The notes under the pieces were generated by a model, which saw only the letters and a list, made by a program, of their open reading frames with translations, did no database searches and had not been told where the DNA came from. 64,000 nt of DNA, taken from positions 1-64,000 of the forward strand of contig CAKSKB010000018.1 of the NCBI GenBank assembly GCA_934464705.1, read 5' to 3'. A program made the translations under genes and the position numbers. The DNA is from an uncultured Clostridia bacterium. GTDB lineage: Bacteria; Bacillota; Clostridia; HGM11514. Positions 44,541 through 53,241 of the stretch are shown one piece after another; position 1 is the first letter of the stretch, and each line of letters opens with the position of its first letter.

Positions 44541-45047
44541 ATGAACAGCACGGAAAAGCTGATAAGTGAGCACGGTGACCGCTTGTACAGCTTTTGCCTT
44601 TACTTAACACGCTCAAGGTTTGAGGCGGACGATTTATATCAGCAAACCATGCTGAAAGCATTTGGCAAGAACATCGATGAAAAACGCAATCCGAGGGCAC
44701 TTTTAATGAAAATTTGCGTCAGCGAATGGCAGAATGAGCAGCGGAAGGCGCGGCGACGCCACCGCATAGCCCCGACTTTAAGCTATGACGATACGGAGCT
44801 TTTTATATCGGGTGACGATAATGTTTCGGAAAGCGTTGAGAAAAAGGAAACCCTTGCTCTTGTCCGCCGCATTGTATCGGAACTGGATGACAAATACCGC
44901 CCGGTGATTGTTCTGTTTTACAATGCGGAACTTTCGGTTAAGGAAATCGCCAAAATACTCGGCTGCCCCGAAGGCACCGTAAAAAGCAGACTTCATACGG
45001 CAAAAGAAATTATAAAAAGGGAGATGAATTTTCATGAAGAACAATGA
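44541..45047 (+). CDS. ECF-type RNA polymerase sigma factor, SigV-like
   Basis: 168 residues; AAGGAGG before ATG 44541. Region 2 (about 10-75, LYSFCLYLTRSRFEADDLYQQ) and region 4 (about 110-160) with the helix-turn-helix LSVKEIAKILGCPEGTVKSRL are complete. Overlap by 14 nt with a DUF3298-type anti-sigma gene is the arrangement of SigV/RsiV-type pairs. No sure autoregulated promoter is visible upstream; a GAACC sits near the expected -35. Confidence 0.9.
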   Translation: MNSTEKLISEHGDRLYSFCLYLTRSRFEADDLYQQTMLKAFGKNIDEKRNPRALLMKICVSEWQNEQRKARRRHRIAPTLSYDDTELFISGDDNVSESVEKKETLALVRRIVSELDDKYRPVIVLFYNAELSVKEIAKILGCPEGTVKSRLHTAKEIIKREMNFHEEQ

Positions 45048-45918
45048 ATTAGATGAGATTTTAAAAAATGCACTCGGAAAAACAGAAACTGCTCCGCAGT
45101 ACCTTAACTGCCGTGTTACAGCCGAGGCAAAAAGGCGGAATAAAGGTGCGAAAAAGGTGATTTCGGCTATAGCGGCGACTGCGGCGTGCGCAGCGGTATG
45201 CTTTGTGGGAGCGGTCAATATAAGCCCGACCGCCGCATATACCATGCAGGAAATTCCGGTTATCGGAAGGCTTGCCGAACTTGTGACATTCAGGGTTTAT
45301 GAGGATGAAAAAGGCAGCTTTTCCGCATATATTGAAATTCCGGAAGCGAAAGGCCTCGGCAAGGCAACGGAGGAGCTGAACCGTAAAATTGATAAATATA
45401 TCGGCGGTATAATAAAGCAGTATGAGGCCGACAAGGCGGCTGACGGTGATGTTGACAGCAATTCTTCAAAATACAGCATAACAACAAGTTACGATGTGCT
45501 TTGCAATGACGATGATTATTTCAGCGTTAAAATCATGACTACGCATGTTATGGCAGGCGGCAATGAATACAATAAGATGTTCACGGTGGACAAGAAGGCG
45601 GAAAAACTCGTTTCTCTCGGCGAAATTCTTTGCAATGAGCCGAATTATAAAGAAAAGCTTTACGGCATAATAACCGATCAGATGCGTGAAAATATGGCGA
45701 AGGACAGCAGCAATATGTATTTTATTTATGACCCTTCCGCAACCGACGGGTTTGAGGCAAACAAGGAATTTTCGTTCAGCGAAATAACCGGAAACGAAAA
45801 TTTTTATATCAAAAACGGCTGTCTGTACATTTCTTTTAACGAATACGATGTTGCGCCCGGCTCTATGGGCGTGTGCGAGTTTAATGTAGGAAAGGTTGCA
45901 AACGGAAGGCTTAAATAA
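45034..45918 (+). CDS. RsiV-like anti-sigma factor (DUF3298/DUF4163 type)
   Basis: 294 residues. Cytoplasmic N-terminus (1-45), one membrane helix (about 47-68, VISAIAATAACAAVCFVGAV), then an extracytoplasmic domain with ISPTAAYTMQEIPVIG, a DUF4163-like part and a DUF3298-like C-terminal part. RsiV of Bacillus binds lysozyme, is then cut by signal peptidase and a site-2 protease, and frees SigV. The sequence fits this class, but lysozyme binding is not shown here; other ligands are possible. No oatA or dlt gene lies nearby. Confidence 0.8.
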   Translation: MKNNELDEILKNALGKTETAPQYLNCRVTAEAKRRNKGAKKVISAIAATAACAAVCFVGAVNISPTAAYTMQEIPVIGRLAELVTFRVYEDEKGSFSAYIEIPEAKGLGKATEELNRKIDKYIGGIIKQYEADKAADGDVDSNSSKYSITTSYDVLCNDDDYFSVKIMTTHVMAGGNEYNKMFTVDKKAEKLVSLGEILCNEPNYKEKLYGIITDQMRENMAKDSSNMYFIYDPSATDGFEANKEFSFSEITGNENFYIKNGCLYISFNEYDVAPGSMGVCEFNVGKVANGRLK

Positions 45919-45923
45919 TAAAA

Positions 45924-45957
45924 CGAACCGCGCCGTAAAATCGGTGCGGTTCGGCTA
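45924..45957. terminator. Shared terminator of the anti-sigma gene and tetR gene
   Basis: CGAACCGCGCCG / CGGTGCGGTTCG hairpin with loop TAAAAT and one wobble, T-rich at the plus-strand end. Confidence 0.75.
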
Positions 45958-45962
45958 TTTTG

Positions 45963-46541
45963 TTATTCGTTGAACATCCCGTTTATTCCGCCAAGCATTA
46001 GTTCGGTGCAGTATTTTGAAACTTCTTCTACCGGAATGGTTTTTCCCGAGCGGAACCAATCTCCGTAAACTGCCGCCATACCGGCGATTGTATATGTCGA
46101 AATTATTTCAAGCTTTATTCCGTCAAGTTCCGTGCGTGCTTCAAATTCGGATTTTAGACGGGCGGTTATTGCGCCGGCAATTTTGTCGGGCAGATTAGGA
46201 TTTGCGCCCGTTGTGAAAATCTGGCCGTAAAAATCTGCGTGCTGTCTTATAATTTCCATAAGAACGCCGAGTATTATCTGCGGTTTTTGCAGGTCTTTTT
46301 TTAAGTCGATTTCGCTGAGCGATTTTGAAAATGCCGAAACAATTTCATTTTCGATATCATCAATTACTTCGTAAACGCTGCTGTAATAATTATAAAATGT
46401 TTTGCGGTTTATGTCCGCTTCTTTCGCTATATCCGTAATGGTAATCTTGTTAATCTCCTTCCCGGAAAGCAGCTTTGCAAGTGCCGCTGCAATAGCTTTT
46501 TTTGTTTTTGCCGTTCTTCTGTCGATTTTTTTCTCTTCCAT
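45963..46541 (-). CDS. TetR/AcrR-family transcriptional regulator
   Basis: 192 residues from ATG 46541, with GCAGGGG six to seven bases upstream; the ATG at 46547 touches that site and longer versions read the promoter region. N-terminal helix-turn-helix INKITITDIAKEADINRKTFYNYYSS is the TetR type. The C-terminal domain (about 60-192) is of the TetR_C_7/14 kind and gives no ligand hint. Divergent from the HD-domain gene, with palindromes in the shared region that look like operators. Confidence 0.88.
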   Translation of the reverse strand: MEEKKIDRRTAKTKKAIAAALAKLLSGKEINKITITDIAKEADINRKTFYNYYSSVYEVIDDIENEIVSAFSKSLSEIDLKKDLQKPQIILGVLMEIIRQHADFYGQIFTTGANPNLPDKIAGAITARLKSEFEARTELDGIKLEIISTYTIAGMAAVYGDWFRSGKTIPVEEVSKYCTELMLGGINGMFNE

Positions 46542-46601
46542 ATCCATCCCCTGCCGAATCTGCATAAAATTTTCATCCCCGATTTGTAACATATAATGCA
46601 G

Positions 46602-46681
46602 CACATGTGTAATAAACATCAAATGCCGCCTTCTGCGACCATTGCAAAAACGGTCAATATATATTATAATACACATATGTG
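46602..46681. promoter_or_regulatory. Divergent promoter region with palindromic operators
   Basis: Plus-strand promoter TTGCAA (46642-46647), 17 nt, TATAAT (46665-46670). The perfect palindrome CACATATGTG (46672-46681) covers its start site. A second, similar CACATGTG lies at 46602-46609, in the tetR 5' region. TetR repressors bind such short inverted repeats. Confidence 0.55.
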
Positions 46682-46715
46682 GTAAATGTCAAGAGTATTT
46701 TGGGAGGTGATTTTT

Positions 46716-47195
46716 GTGAACAGAGAACTGATGGGCGTGGTTTATGAGTTCGGCGGAGATATTTTATCGTCTGACGGAATGAAATCCGAAAAAAATTTTG
46801 TACATCACGGCGATTTTTCGTGCTTTGACCATTCTCTGCGCGTTGCGGCGGCAAGCGTGTATATTGCCGTGAAATTCGGCATAAGTGTGGATATGCGGTC
46901 GCTTGTAAGAGGTGCGCTCCTTCATGATTATTTTCTTTATGACTGGCATGAAAACGACCCCTCCCACAGACTTCACGGGTTTCACCATGCGAAACGGGCG
47001 CTTATGAACGCCGAACGCGATTTCAGCCTTAACAATATAGAAAAAGAGATTATTATGCGGCATATGTTTCCGCTTAATATAACTCCTCCGAGGTATGCCG
47101 AAAGCAGAATTGTCTGTCTTGCCGATAAGTTCTGCGCAGTCGGGGAGGTTGCAGTTAATTATAAAAACCGTATGATAAAAATCCTGACCGCATAA
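46716..47195 (+). CDS. HD-domain protein (putative phosphohydrolase)
   Basis: 159 residues from GTG 46716, set by GGGAGGTGA (46702-46710); a longer ATG frame has no ribosome site. The HD motif is His70-Asp71 in RGALLHDYFLYDW, with the earlier metal His39 in CFDHSLRVA and later His-rich segment HRLHGFHHAKRA. The family cleaves phosphate bonds of nucleotides or related molecules; the substrate here is unknown. It is controlled together with, or by, the divergent TetR regulator (inference). Confidence 0.83.
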   Translation: MNRELMGVVYEFGGDILSSDGMKSEKNFVHHGDFSCFDHSLRVAAASVYIAVKFGISVDMRSLVRGALLHDYFLYDWHENDPSHRLHGFHHAKRALMNAERDFSLNNIEKEIIMRHMFPLNITPPRYAESRIVCLADKFCAVGEVAVNYKNRMIKILTA

Positions 47196-47212
47196 AGTGC
47201 GGTCAGGATTTT
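47178..47212. terminator. Bidirectional terminator
   Basis: Perfect stem AAAATCCTGACCGCA / TGCGGTCAGGATTTT with loop TAAAG. The left arm is the end of the HD-domain gene. Confidence 0.9.
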
Positions 47213-47216
47213 GAAT

Positions 47217-48500
47217 TCATCTGTCTTTGAACGAACCTATAACTTTCACTTCCGCATGCCTTCCGTCTTCTGTCGAAACGAGAGAATCTTCGCTTCCGTC
47301 AAAGTTTGTTCCGGAGAACAAAATATTGGCCTTTTTGTATTCAATTCCCTCTGTATTGATGTTTTTCAGCACAATTTTGCTGCTGCCTACAGACGAGTTT
47401 ATAACCTTGATTGTGTCAATCGGTGTAACGGCGCTTATGAATTCGGGTATTTCGTTCTGAAAATATATGTTTTCAAATATGATGTTTTCCTGAACGGGGG
47501 ACTGTGCGCCGGGGTAGTAGCTTCTCGAATAATTATCTTTGTCAAAGTGCAGAGAAAATGCGGTGGGACGCTTTTTCTGAAGGAATATGTCCCTGAAATG
47601 AACATTTCTGCAGCCGCTGCCGTACACTATATCGTCCTGAACCATAACCCAGCGTATTCCGTCATATTCTGCGGTGCCGCTTTCGTGGGTCGGCGGCGTC
47701 ACGGACTTGTAAATTTTGCCGTCAGCCGGCATAATCACCCTGTAGAGCCTTCCGCCGTGTGAAACGGTATCGGAATTCTGAACATCCATGCCGCTTTTCC
47801 ATTCGCCCCATGCGCCGGCAAGAACACGGCAGAAATAGCCTGTGGTTTCGGAATCGTCCATATCGTAGCAGTCTTCTATTATACCGTTTTCAATCCAGCC
47901 GAGCTGTGGATTTGATGTGGAATAATCGTGTGCATTGAGAGCAATCGGGTCATCAAAGGTTCTGAAAATGCCGTGGCGGATAACAAATTTGTCGCCTCTT
48001 CCCAGATGTACCGCATCTTTTTTGCCTTCTATTCTGACATTTTCGATTATAATATTATGGAAGGTACATACATGGATTCCGAAGTTGCCCGCCGGAAGGT
48101 CCATGATTTCAAAGTCCCGTATCTCAAGATTTTTTATGTAAAAGAAAGAAACATGCCCCCTCAGCCCCGGAACATAAAACGGGCTTGACGGGTCTGCTTC
48201 AACCCCGCGGCATATAATTCTAACGCCGATCAGTTTTATGTTTTCGGAATATTCCCTCGAGTATGCGCCCCTGTTTGCGAAAACATAGCTTGTTTTTTCG
48301 CTCTTGTTTCTCCTTAAATATACTCCGTTTGCGCAGATTATGCTTGTGTTGCTGCCGAGCATAACGCAGTCGGATATATCGTAAATTCCGGGCACATCAA
48401 TATAAATATCGCCGCCCATGTCGGCTGCCGCCTGGAGCGCCGCCGAGTTTGCAGAAGGCTCTTTCCCGGCTGCAAATCCGTAATCTTTTGCAAAAATCAT
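47217..48500 (-). CDS. Right-handed beta-helix protein, GH28/pectate-lyase-like
   Basis: 427 residues. It opens with ANSAALQAAADMGG-D-I-Y-I-D-V-P-G, the typical start of polygalacturonase-like folds (distribution of substrate groove loops), followed by repeated strands such as IENVRIEGKKDAVHLGRGDK and NIIFENIYFQN. The D-A-V-H-L-G-R-G-D and F-D-D-P-I-A-L segments are where the GH28 catalytic Asp residues sit; three Asp in such places are suggestive. No signal peptide, so it may act on imported oligogalacturonides. It overlaps the SDR gene by four bases (ATGA). Confidence 0.75.
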   Translation of the reverse strand: MIFAKDYGFAAGKEPSANSAALQAAADMGGDIYIDVPGIYDISDCVMLGSNTSIICANGVYLRRNKSEKTSYVFANRGAYSREYSENIKLIGVRIICRGVEADPSSPFYVPGLRGHVSFFYIKNLEIRDFEIMDLPAGNFGIHVCTFHNIIIENVRIEGKKDAVHLGRGDKFVIRHGIFRTFDDPIALNAHDYSTSNPQLGWIENGIIEDCYDMDDSETTGYFCRVLAGAWGEWKSGMDVQNSDTVSHGGRLYRVIMPADGKIYKSVTPPTHESGTAEYDGIRWVMVQDDIVYGSGCRNVHFRDIFLQKKRPTAFSLHFDKDNYSRSYYPGAQSPVQENIIFENIYFQNEIPEFISAVTPIDTIKVINSSVGSSKIVLKNINTEGIEYKKANILFSGTNFDGSEDSLVSTEDGRHAEVKVIGSFKDR

Positions 48501-49192
48501 ATTACTATTCCTCCGTTTATGTTTAATATTTCTCCTGTTACAAAGCGTGCCTTTGCAAGGTATAAAATCCCTTCGGCGATATCCTCCGCCGTGCCGATTA
48601 TGCCGAGAGGCGTTTCTTCGGCAAGGGAATTTAAATCATCCTCCGAAAGGTTTTTTGTCATGTCCGTTTTTATGACCCCCGGCGCTACGGCATTAACTCT
48701 GACCCCTGAGGGTCCAAGTTCTTTTGCGAGGGCTTTTGTAAGACCGATTATTCCCGCTTTTGCCGCAGAATATGCCGCTTCGCACGAGCCGCCCGTAACC
48801 CCCCACATCGATGAAAGATTAATTATAGCACCGCGCTTTTTATTGACCATATCGGGCGAAAACACTTTAATGCAGTTGAATGTTCCGGTGAGGTTTACAT
48901 CAATCACTCTTTTCCACTGTGCCTGCGTCATGTCCGAAAGCAATCCCCAATAGGAAATCCCGGCGTTGTTGACAAGCACATCTACCGTACCGATTTCGTT
49001 CCTTACCGATTCCATGGCTTCAATGTCCGAAACATCGGCTTTTATTGCGGAAATGCCGTTGGATTTAAGCTTTTTGGCTTCGTCCGAGCTTTTTTCGTAT
49101 GTTACGAAAACACTGTATCCCGATTTTTTGAACAATTCGGCGGTTTTTCTGCCTATTCCTCTTGTTCCGCCGGTTATTAAGACTTTTTCCAT
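48497..49192 (-). CDS. Short-chain dehydrogenase/reductase (FabG-like)
   Basis: 231 residues. Nucleotide site ITGGTRGIGRKTAELF, NAG motif VNNAGISYWG, the Ser in INLSSMWG and the catalytic Y-S-A-A-K. Reduces or oxidises ketone/alcohol groups with NAD(P)H. FabG-like by sequence, but the coupling to a GH28-like gene suggests a sugar-acid role such as ketodeoxyuronate handling; that is inference. GGTGA precedes the ATG. Confidence 0.85.
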   Translation of the reverse strand: MEKVLITGGTRGIGRKTAELFKKSGYSVFVTYEKSSDEAKKLKSNGISAIKADVSDIEAMESVRNEIGTVDVLVNNAGISYWGLLSDMTQAQWKRVIDVNLTGTFNCIKVFSPDMVNKKRGAIINLSSMWGVTGGSCEAAYSAAKAGIIGLTKALAKELGPSGVRVNAVAPGVIKTDMTKNLSEDDLNSLAEETPLGIIGTAEDIAEGILYLAKARFVTGEILNINGGIVI

Positions 49193-49209
49193 TTTTTCAC
49201 CGTCCGGTA

Positions 49210-50577
49210 TTATTTTATTTTGTCAAGTGCGTCCTTTGTAAGAATTTTCTTTATATTCAGCATGAAAAGCACAGACGCTGTAAGAACCGATATTGTATCC
49301 GATATCGGTTCGGAAATATAAACACCGTTTGTTCCGAAAAACCTCGGAAGTATGAGCGCAAGCGGAATAAGAAGAATAATTTTCCGAAGCGTTGCAATAA
49401 AAAGCGATATTTTTGCCTGCCCGAGAGCCATAAATGTTGTCTGAATAGCCTGCTGTGCCCCGAAAATCAGCATACCTGCCATAAATATCGGCATTTTTTC
49501 GCCTACAAGCGCTATAAGACCCGAATCCGTTGTGAAAAATCCTGCATAGATTTCAGGGAATATAACGGCTGTTGCGGTGCCCAAAAACGAAAAAGCAAGG
49601 CAAATCGCAATCATGCTCTTATAAACTTTTTTAACACGGTCAAAGTTCCCGGCACCGAAATTGAAGCTTATAATCGGCTGCACGCCCTGTGTAAATCCTC
49701 CGAGCGGTGCGGAAAAAAGCTGCATGACGCTCTGCATTATAGTGATTGAGCCGACATAAACATCACCGCCGCAGCGCTGCATACCGCTGTTCAAAACGAT
49801 GCTTACAAAGCTTTCGGTTGAGCGCATAACAAACGGCGAAACGCCGAGAGCGGCAATGCTTCCGATAATTTTGAAATCGGGTTTTAAGTTTTGTATTTTT
49901 ATCCTCAGAACCGCACGGCGGCTTGCGAGAAATCCCACAACCCATACCGCGCTTAAAAACTGCGATATTACAGTGGCGATTGCCGCACCGCGGACGCCGA
50001 GACCGAGCACGAATATAAAAACGGGGTCGAGCGCAATGTTTGCGACCGCACCGATAAGAACCGACAGCATACCCGTTATCGATTTGCCCTGAGCTATAAT
50101 ATATGTGTTCAGCCCCATGGAAAACTCAACAAAAAGCGTTCCGATAAGGTATATCGAGATGTAGTCCGACGCATAGGAATATGTGTTTTCGCTTGCGCCG
50201 AAGGCAAAAAGCAGGGGCTTTTTGAATACATAAAAAACAATCATGAGCACTGCCGAAAAGAAAATCAGCATTGAAACACCGTTTCCGAGAATTTTTTCGG
50301 CACGGTCACGGTCGCCCTTTCCCTGAAAAATTGCCGAAAGAGGCGCTCCGCCGGCACCGACAAACGCCGAAAACGCAGATATGAACACAACAATCGGAAA
50401 TGCAACCCCAACGCCCGTAAGCGCATCCGCTCCTATGCCTTTTATGTGACCTATATAAATGCGGTCAACCATATTATAAAGAATATTTATTACCTGTGCA
50501 ACGATTGACGGTATCGCCATGGCAAGCATGAGAGAGGAAAGCTTGCCTTTTCCGAGGTCATATTTTTTCGCTTTCAA
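49210..50577 (-). CDS. MATE-family efflux transporter
   Basis: 455 residues from TTG 50577, nine bases after AAGGAGGG; the start MKAKKYDLGKGKLSSL agrees with the family, and the next ATG would lose the first helix approach. Twelve membrane segments, with the NILYNMVDRIYIGH of helix 1-2 and TQGVQPIISFNFGAG in helix 7-8. Exports cationic drugs or metabolites with Na+ or H+. It overlaps the preceding YibE/F gene by about 20 nt. Confidence 0.88.
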   Translation of the reverse strand: MKAKKYDLGKGKLSSLMLAMAIPSIVAQVINILYNMVDRIYIGHIKGIGADALTGVGVAFPIVVFISAFSAFVGAGGAPLSAIFQGKGDRDRAEKILGNGVSMLIFFSAVLMIVFYVFKKPLLFAFGASENTYSYASDYISIYLIGTLFVEFSMGLNTYIIAQGKSITGMLSVLIGAVANIALDPVFIFVLGLGVRGAAIATVISQFLSAVWVVGFLASRRAVLRIKIQNLKPDFKIIGSIAALGVSPFVMRSTESFVSIVLNSGMQRCGGDVYVGSITIMQSVMQLFSAPLGGFTQGVQPIISFNFGAGNFDRVKKVYKSMIAICLAFSFLGTATAVIFPEIYAGFFTTDSGLIALVGEKMPIFMAGMLIFGAQQAIQTTFMALGQAKISLFIATLRKIILLIPLALILPRFFGTNGVYISEPISDTISVLTASVLFMLNIKKILTKDALDKIK

Positions 50578-51697
50578 TATGCTTTGCCCTCCTTTTAAGA
50601 TAGAATACTCCGCATACAAGCGTTGTGAGAGGAATTGCGAGGAGTATTCCGAGGCTTCCGGCAATCGCCTGTAGTATCTCGTAGGCTATCATTTCACGGT
50701 TGAGAACATCTGCGAGCGAGTCTGCGTAGGTGAGCAGCAGAAGAACGCACGAAACGGAACTGCCGATATACGCAAGAACAAGAGTGTTGGACATCGTGCC
50801 CATCATGTCCCGTCCGATTGCAAGCCCCGAACTTACAAGCGATTTAAATGATATATCGGGGATTTTTTCCTTCATTTCATAAAGCGATGACGAAAGCGAC
50901 ATCGCAACATCCATAACCGCCCCGACGGCGCCTATTATTATAGCCGCAAAGTTAAGCGCTTTAAGGTTGACGGGCTTCGGGAGCATCGTGAGGTAGTAAG
51001 AATCCTCGTTTGTATACCCGGCAAAAATCATAACTTTGCTCATAATTACAGTAATTATCGCCGCTGTCAGAACGCCGCCGACGCACCCGAGCGCAGCGCA
51101 GAGGGTTTTTTTATCCGCACCGTTTACGAGAAGAAGCGTCATGAATATTATAAACACGCAGATTGCGATTGATGTAACATAAATGTTTCTGCCGCCGAGA
51201 ACTGCCGGAATGAATACAAGAAATACCGCAAGGCAGGTATATGCAAGCGAAATAATCGTGCGGAAACCTTTGCTTCTTCCGAATATTATTACCAGAACCG
51301 CAAATGCGGCAATAAGTATAAAAAGAACATTTGACCGCTTGAAGTTTTCAACCGCCCAGTCTGTGCCGAGATCCTCTATTTTATAGTTTTTCATGATTAC
51401 GGTGTCCCCGGGGCGCACGATTCTCATGTTTGCCACCTGTGAATTATGCTCCTGATACGCCTTCACAACCTCGCCGTCGTGCTTTCCGCCCTGTATCTGC
51501 GCACGGAAAATAACCACAGTGCTTGTGAAGTTGTCGCCCTTGGTTTCCGTCTTTTTGTCTATGGTCATAACCTTTGCGGTGACCGCCTCGGCGCTGTGCT
51601 TGAATATCGTTACGCCGTCATGTGCCCACTTTGAGCCGAAAAACAAAATTACGGCAGAAAGAATGAATACCGTAATATATACCCATATTTTTTTCAT
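50558..51697 (-). CDS. YibE/F-family membrane protein
   Basis: 379 residues from ATG 51697 (GGGAGATG upstream). One N-terminal helix, a soluble part (about 30-120, ATVKVMTIDKK-like repeats and YKIEDLGTDWAVENF), then seven or eight helices with the family features FIPAVLGGRNIYVTSIAICVFI and GAVGAVMDVAMSLSSSLYEM. Function unknown; YibE/F proteins are suggested to be transporters. First gene of the operon with MATE, SDR and GH28-like genes. Confidence 0.88.
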   Translation of the reverse strand: MKKIWVYITVFILSAVILFFGSKWAHDGVTIFKHSAEAVTAKVMTIDKKTETKGDNFTSTVVIFRAQIQGGKHDGEVVKAYQEHNSQVANMRIVRPGDTVIMKNYKIEDLGTDWAVENFKRSNVLFILIAAFAVLVIIFGRSKGFRTIISLAYTCLAVFLVFIPAVLGGRNIYVTSIAICVFIIFMTLLLVNGADKKTLCAALGCVGGVLTAAIITVIMSKVMIFAGYTNEDSYYLTMLPKPVNLKALNFAAIIIGAVGAVMDVAMSLSSSLYEMKEKIPDISFKSLVSSGLAIGRDMMGTMSNTLVLAYIGSSVSCVLLLLTYADSLADVLNREMIAYEILQAIAGSLGILLAIPLTTLVCGVFYLKRRAKHIESEKI

Positions 51698-51788
51698 AAT
51701 AACATCTCCCATGTTCATATATCATACCACAAAAATTCGTGTTTGTCTACAAATCACATCAATATATAACAGTTTTTTAATATAACCG

Positions 51789-51817
51789 TTGCATTTTATC
51801 GGAATTTGTGATATTAT
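51789..51817 (+). promoter_or_regulatory. Promoter of the phosphoribosyltransferase gene
   Basis: TTGCAT (51789-51794), 17 nt, TATTAT (51812-51817). Confidence 0.65.
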
Positions 51818-51851
51818 ATATATGAATATTTATAAAGGGAGTGTATTTTAA

Positions 51852-52409
51852 ATGAATACATCATATGAAATAGAGATTGCCGGTCTTAAAAGGGAACTTG
51901 ATTTTTTTCCGCTGACCGATAAGCTTCAGATTGCCGGATTTATAATGTTCGGCGATACAGAAATTACTACGGCTTCCGCCAAAGAGCTTTTGAAGAAGGC
52001 TCCGGATTTCGATGTTATCATAACTGCGGAATCGAAGGGTATTCCGCTTGCGTTTGAAATGTCGAGGCTTTCGGGGATTGAATATGTCGTTGCGAGAAAG
52101 GGCCCGAAGCTTTACATGAGCGAGGTTGTTACGGTTGAGGTTAACTCGATTACAACCGAGGAAAAGCAGATTCTGTGCCTGGGCGGCAAGGAAAAGAATC
52201 TTTTGCAGGGGAGAAGGGTTCTGATTGTCGATGATGTTATAAGCACCGGCGAATCGCTTAATGCCCTTATAACTCTCGTCAATGAATGCGGCGGAAATAT
52301 CGTCGGCAAGATGGCGGTTTTGGCTGAAGGCGACGCTATCGGCAGACATGATGTTACATATCTTGCTCCGCTTCCGCTTTTCGATAACGAGGGGAACCCT
52401 ATAGACTGA
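51852..52409 (+). CDS. Phosphoribosyltransferase (adenine/xanthine type)
   Basis: 185 residues. The PRPP-binding loop is VLIVDDVISTGESLNAL, preceded by FDVIITAESKGIPLAFEMSRL; both are usual for the Apt/Xpt group. It transfers a phosphoribosyl group from PRPP to a purine base for salvage. The base cannot be fixed from the sequence; the length and EDV-like region point to Apt-related clostridial proteins rather than Hpt. A monocistronic unit with its own promoter and terminator. Confidence 0.83.
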   Translation: MNTSYEIEIAGLKRELDFFPLTDKLQIAGFIMFGDTEITTASAKELLKKAPDFDVIITAESKGIPLAFEMSRLSGIEYVVARKGPKLYMSEVVTVEVNSITTEEKQILCLGGKEKNLLQGRRVLIVDDVISTGESLNALITLVNECGGNIVGKMAVLAEGDAIGRHDVTYLAPLPLFDNEGNPID

Positions 52410-52420
52410 TAATTATGAAG

Positions 52421-52458
52421 ACTGCGGCACAAGGAAACCTTGTGCCGCAGTTGTTTTT
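52421..52458. terminator. Bidirectional terminator
   Basis: ACTGCGGCACAAGG / CCTTGTGCCGCAGT with loop AAA, then TGTTTTTAT; on the other strand the same stem follows the methyltransferase gene. Confidence 0.9.
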
Positions 52459-53230
52459 ATTCTTTAGTTACTGTGAAAAACAGTCTCGGAAATTCAAAAA
52501 TAATATTTCCGTTTTTCCGGACGGGATATGTTGCTCTTATTCTTTCGAGAAAATCTTCTGTGTATTCTTTTTGGTCCGAATCTGTCAGCTGCGCAAGGTA
52601 CGGTCTTAACCCGGTGCCCTTATACCACTCCGCAATGCTTTGATATGACGGCATGGAGAAAAAATATGTAATCTCCCAGATTCTGAAATTTTCGGAAAGT
52701 TCCGAAAGTATATCGAAATATTCGCTTTCCGAAAGATTGTTGTAAGTTCTTTTTTCTTTTATCTTTTTATTCCATTTGTCGGAATCTGCAAGCGAGTTCA
52801 GAATTTTATGAACGGGGTGTTTGTACTGCTGAGGTATCTGAACGGCAAGCACACCACCGCTTCTCAGCAGCGAAAACATATCATTTATCAGCTTTCGGTG
52901 ATTCGGAATCCATTGTATACAGGCGTTTGAAAACACGATATCATATTTTTCGGTTATTTTGTCAATGTCATTTTCCGCGTCAAGCTTTATAAAGTCTGCA
53001 CTTGGGCAGGCGTTTTTTGCTGCGGAAAGCATATCGTCCGAATTGTCCGCCCCGACAACCTTCGCTTCGGGAAATTTGTTTATCAGAACGGCAGTGCTGT
53101 TGCCTGTTCCGCAGCCGATATCAAGTATTTTATGCACATTTTTACAGTCGATTGCATTTGCCAGGTCAATTGCCGGCAGCGTGCGTTCTGTTTTGAATTT
53201 GCTGTATTGTGCTGCGTTCCAGTCTGTCAT
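52457..53230 (-). CDS. SAM-dependent methyltransferase, trans-aconitate methyltransferase-like
   Basis: 257 residues from ATG 53230, after AAGGAG. A class I methyltransferase: ILDIGCGTGNSTAVL (SAM site), VVGADNSDDML, YDIVFSNACIQWIPN and LLRSGGVLAVQIPQQ. Tam family members of this length methylate trans-aconitate, but the match is by type only and the substrate is unverified. It is the last gene of the nifS-thiI-cinA(C) unit. Confidence 0.8.
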   Translation of the reverse strand: MTDWNAAQYSKFKTERTLPAIDLANAIDCKNVHKILDIGCGTGNSTAVLINKFPEAKVVGADNSDDMLSAAKNACPSADFIKLDAENDIDKITEKYDIVFSNACIQWIPNHRKLINDMFSLLRSGGVLAVQIPQQYKHPVHKILNSLADSDKWNKKIKEKRTYNNLSESEYFDILSELSENFRIWEITYFFSMPSYQSIAEWYKGTGLRPYLAQLTDSDQKEYTEDFLERIRATYPVRKNGNIIFEFPRLFFTVTKE

Positions 53231-53241
53231 GATTATGCTCC

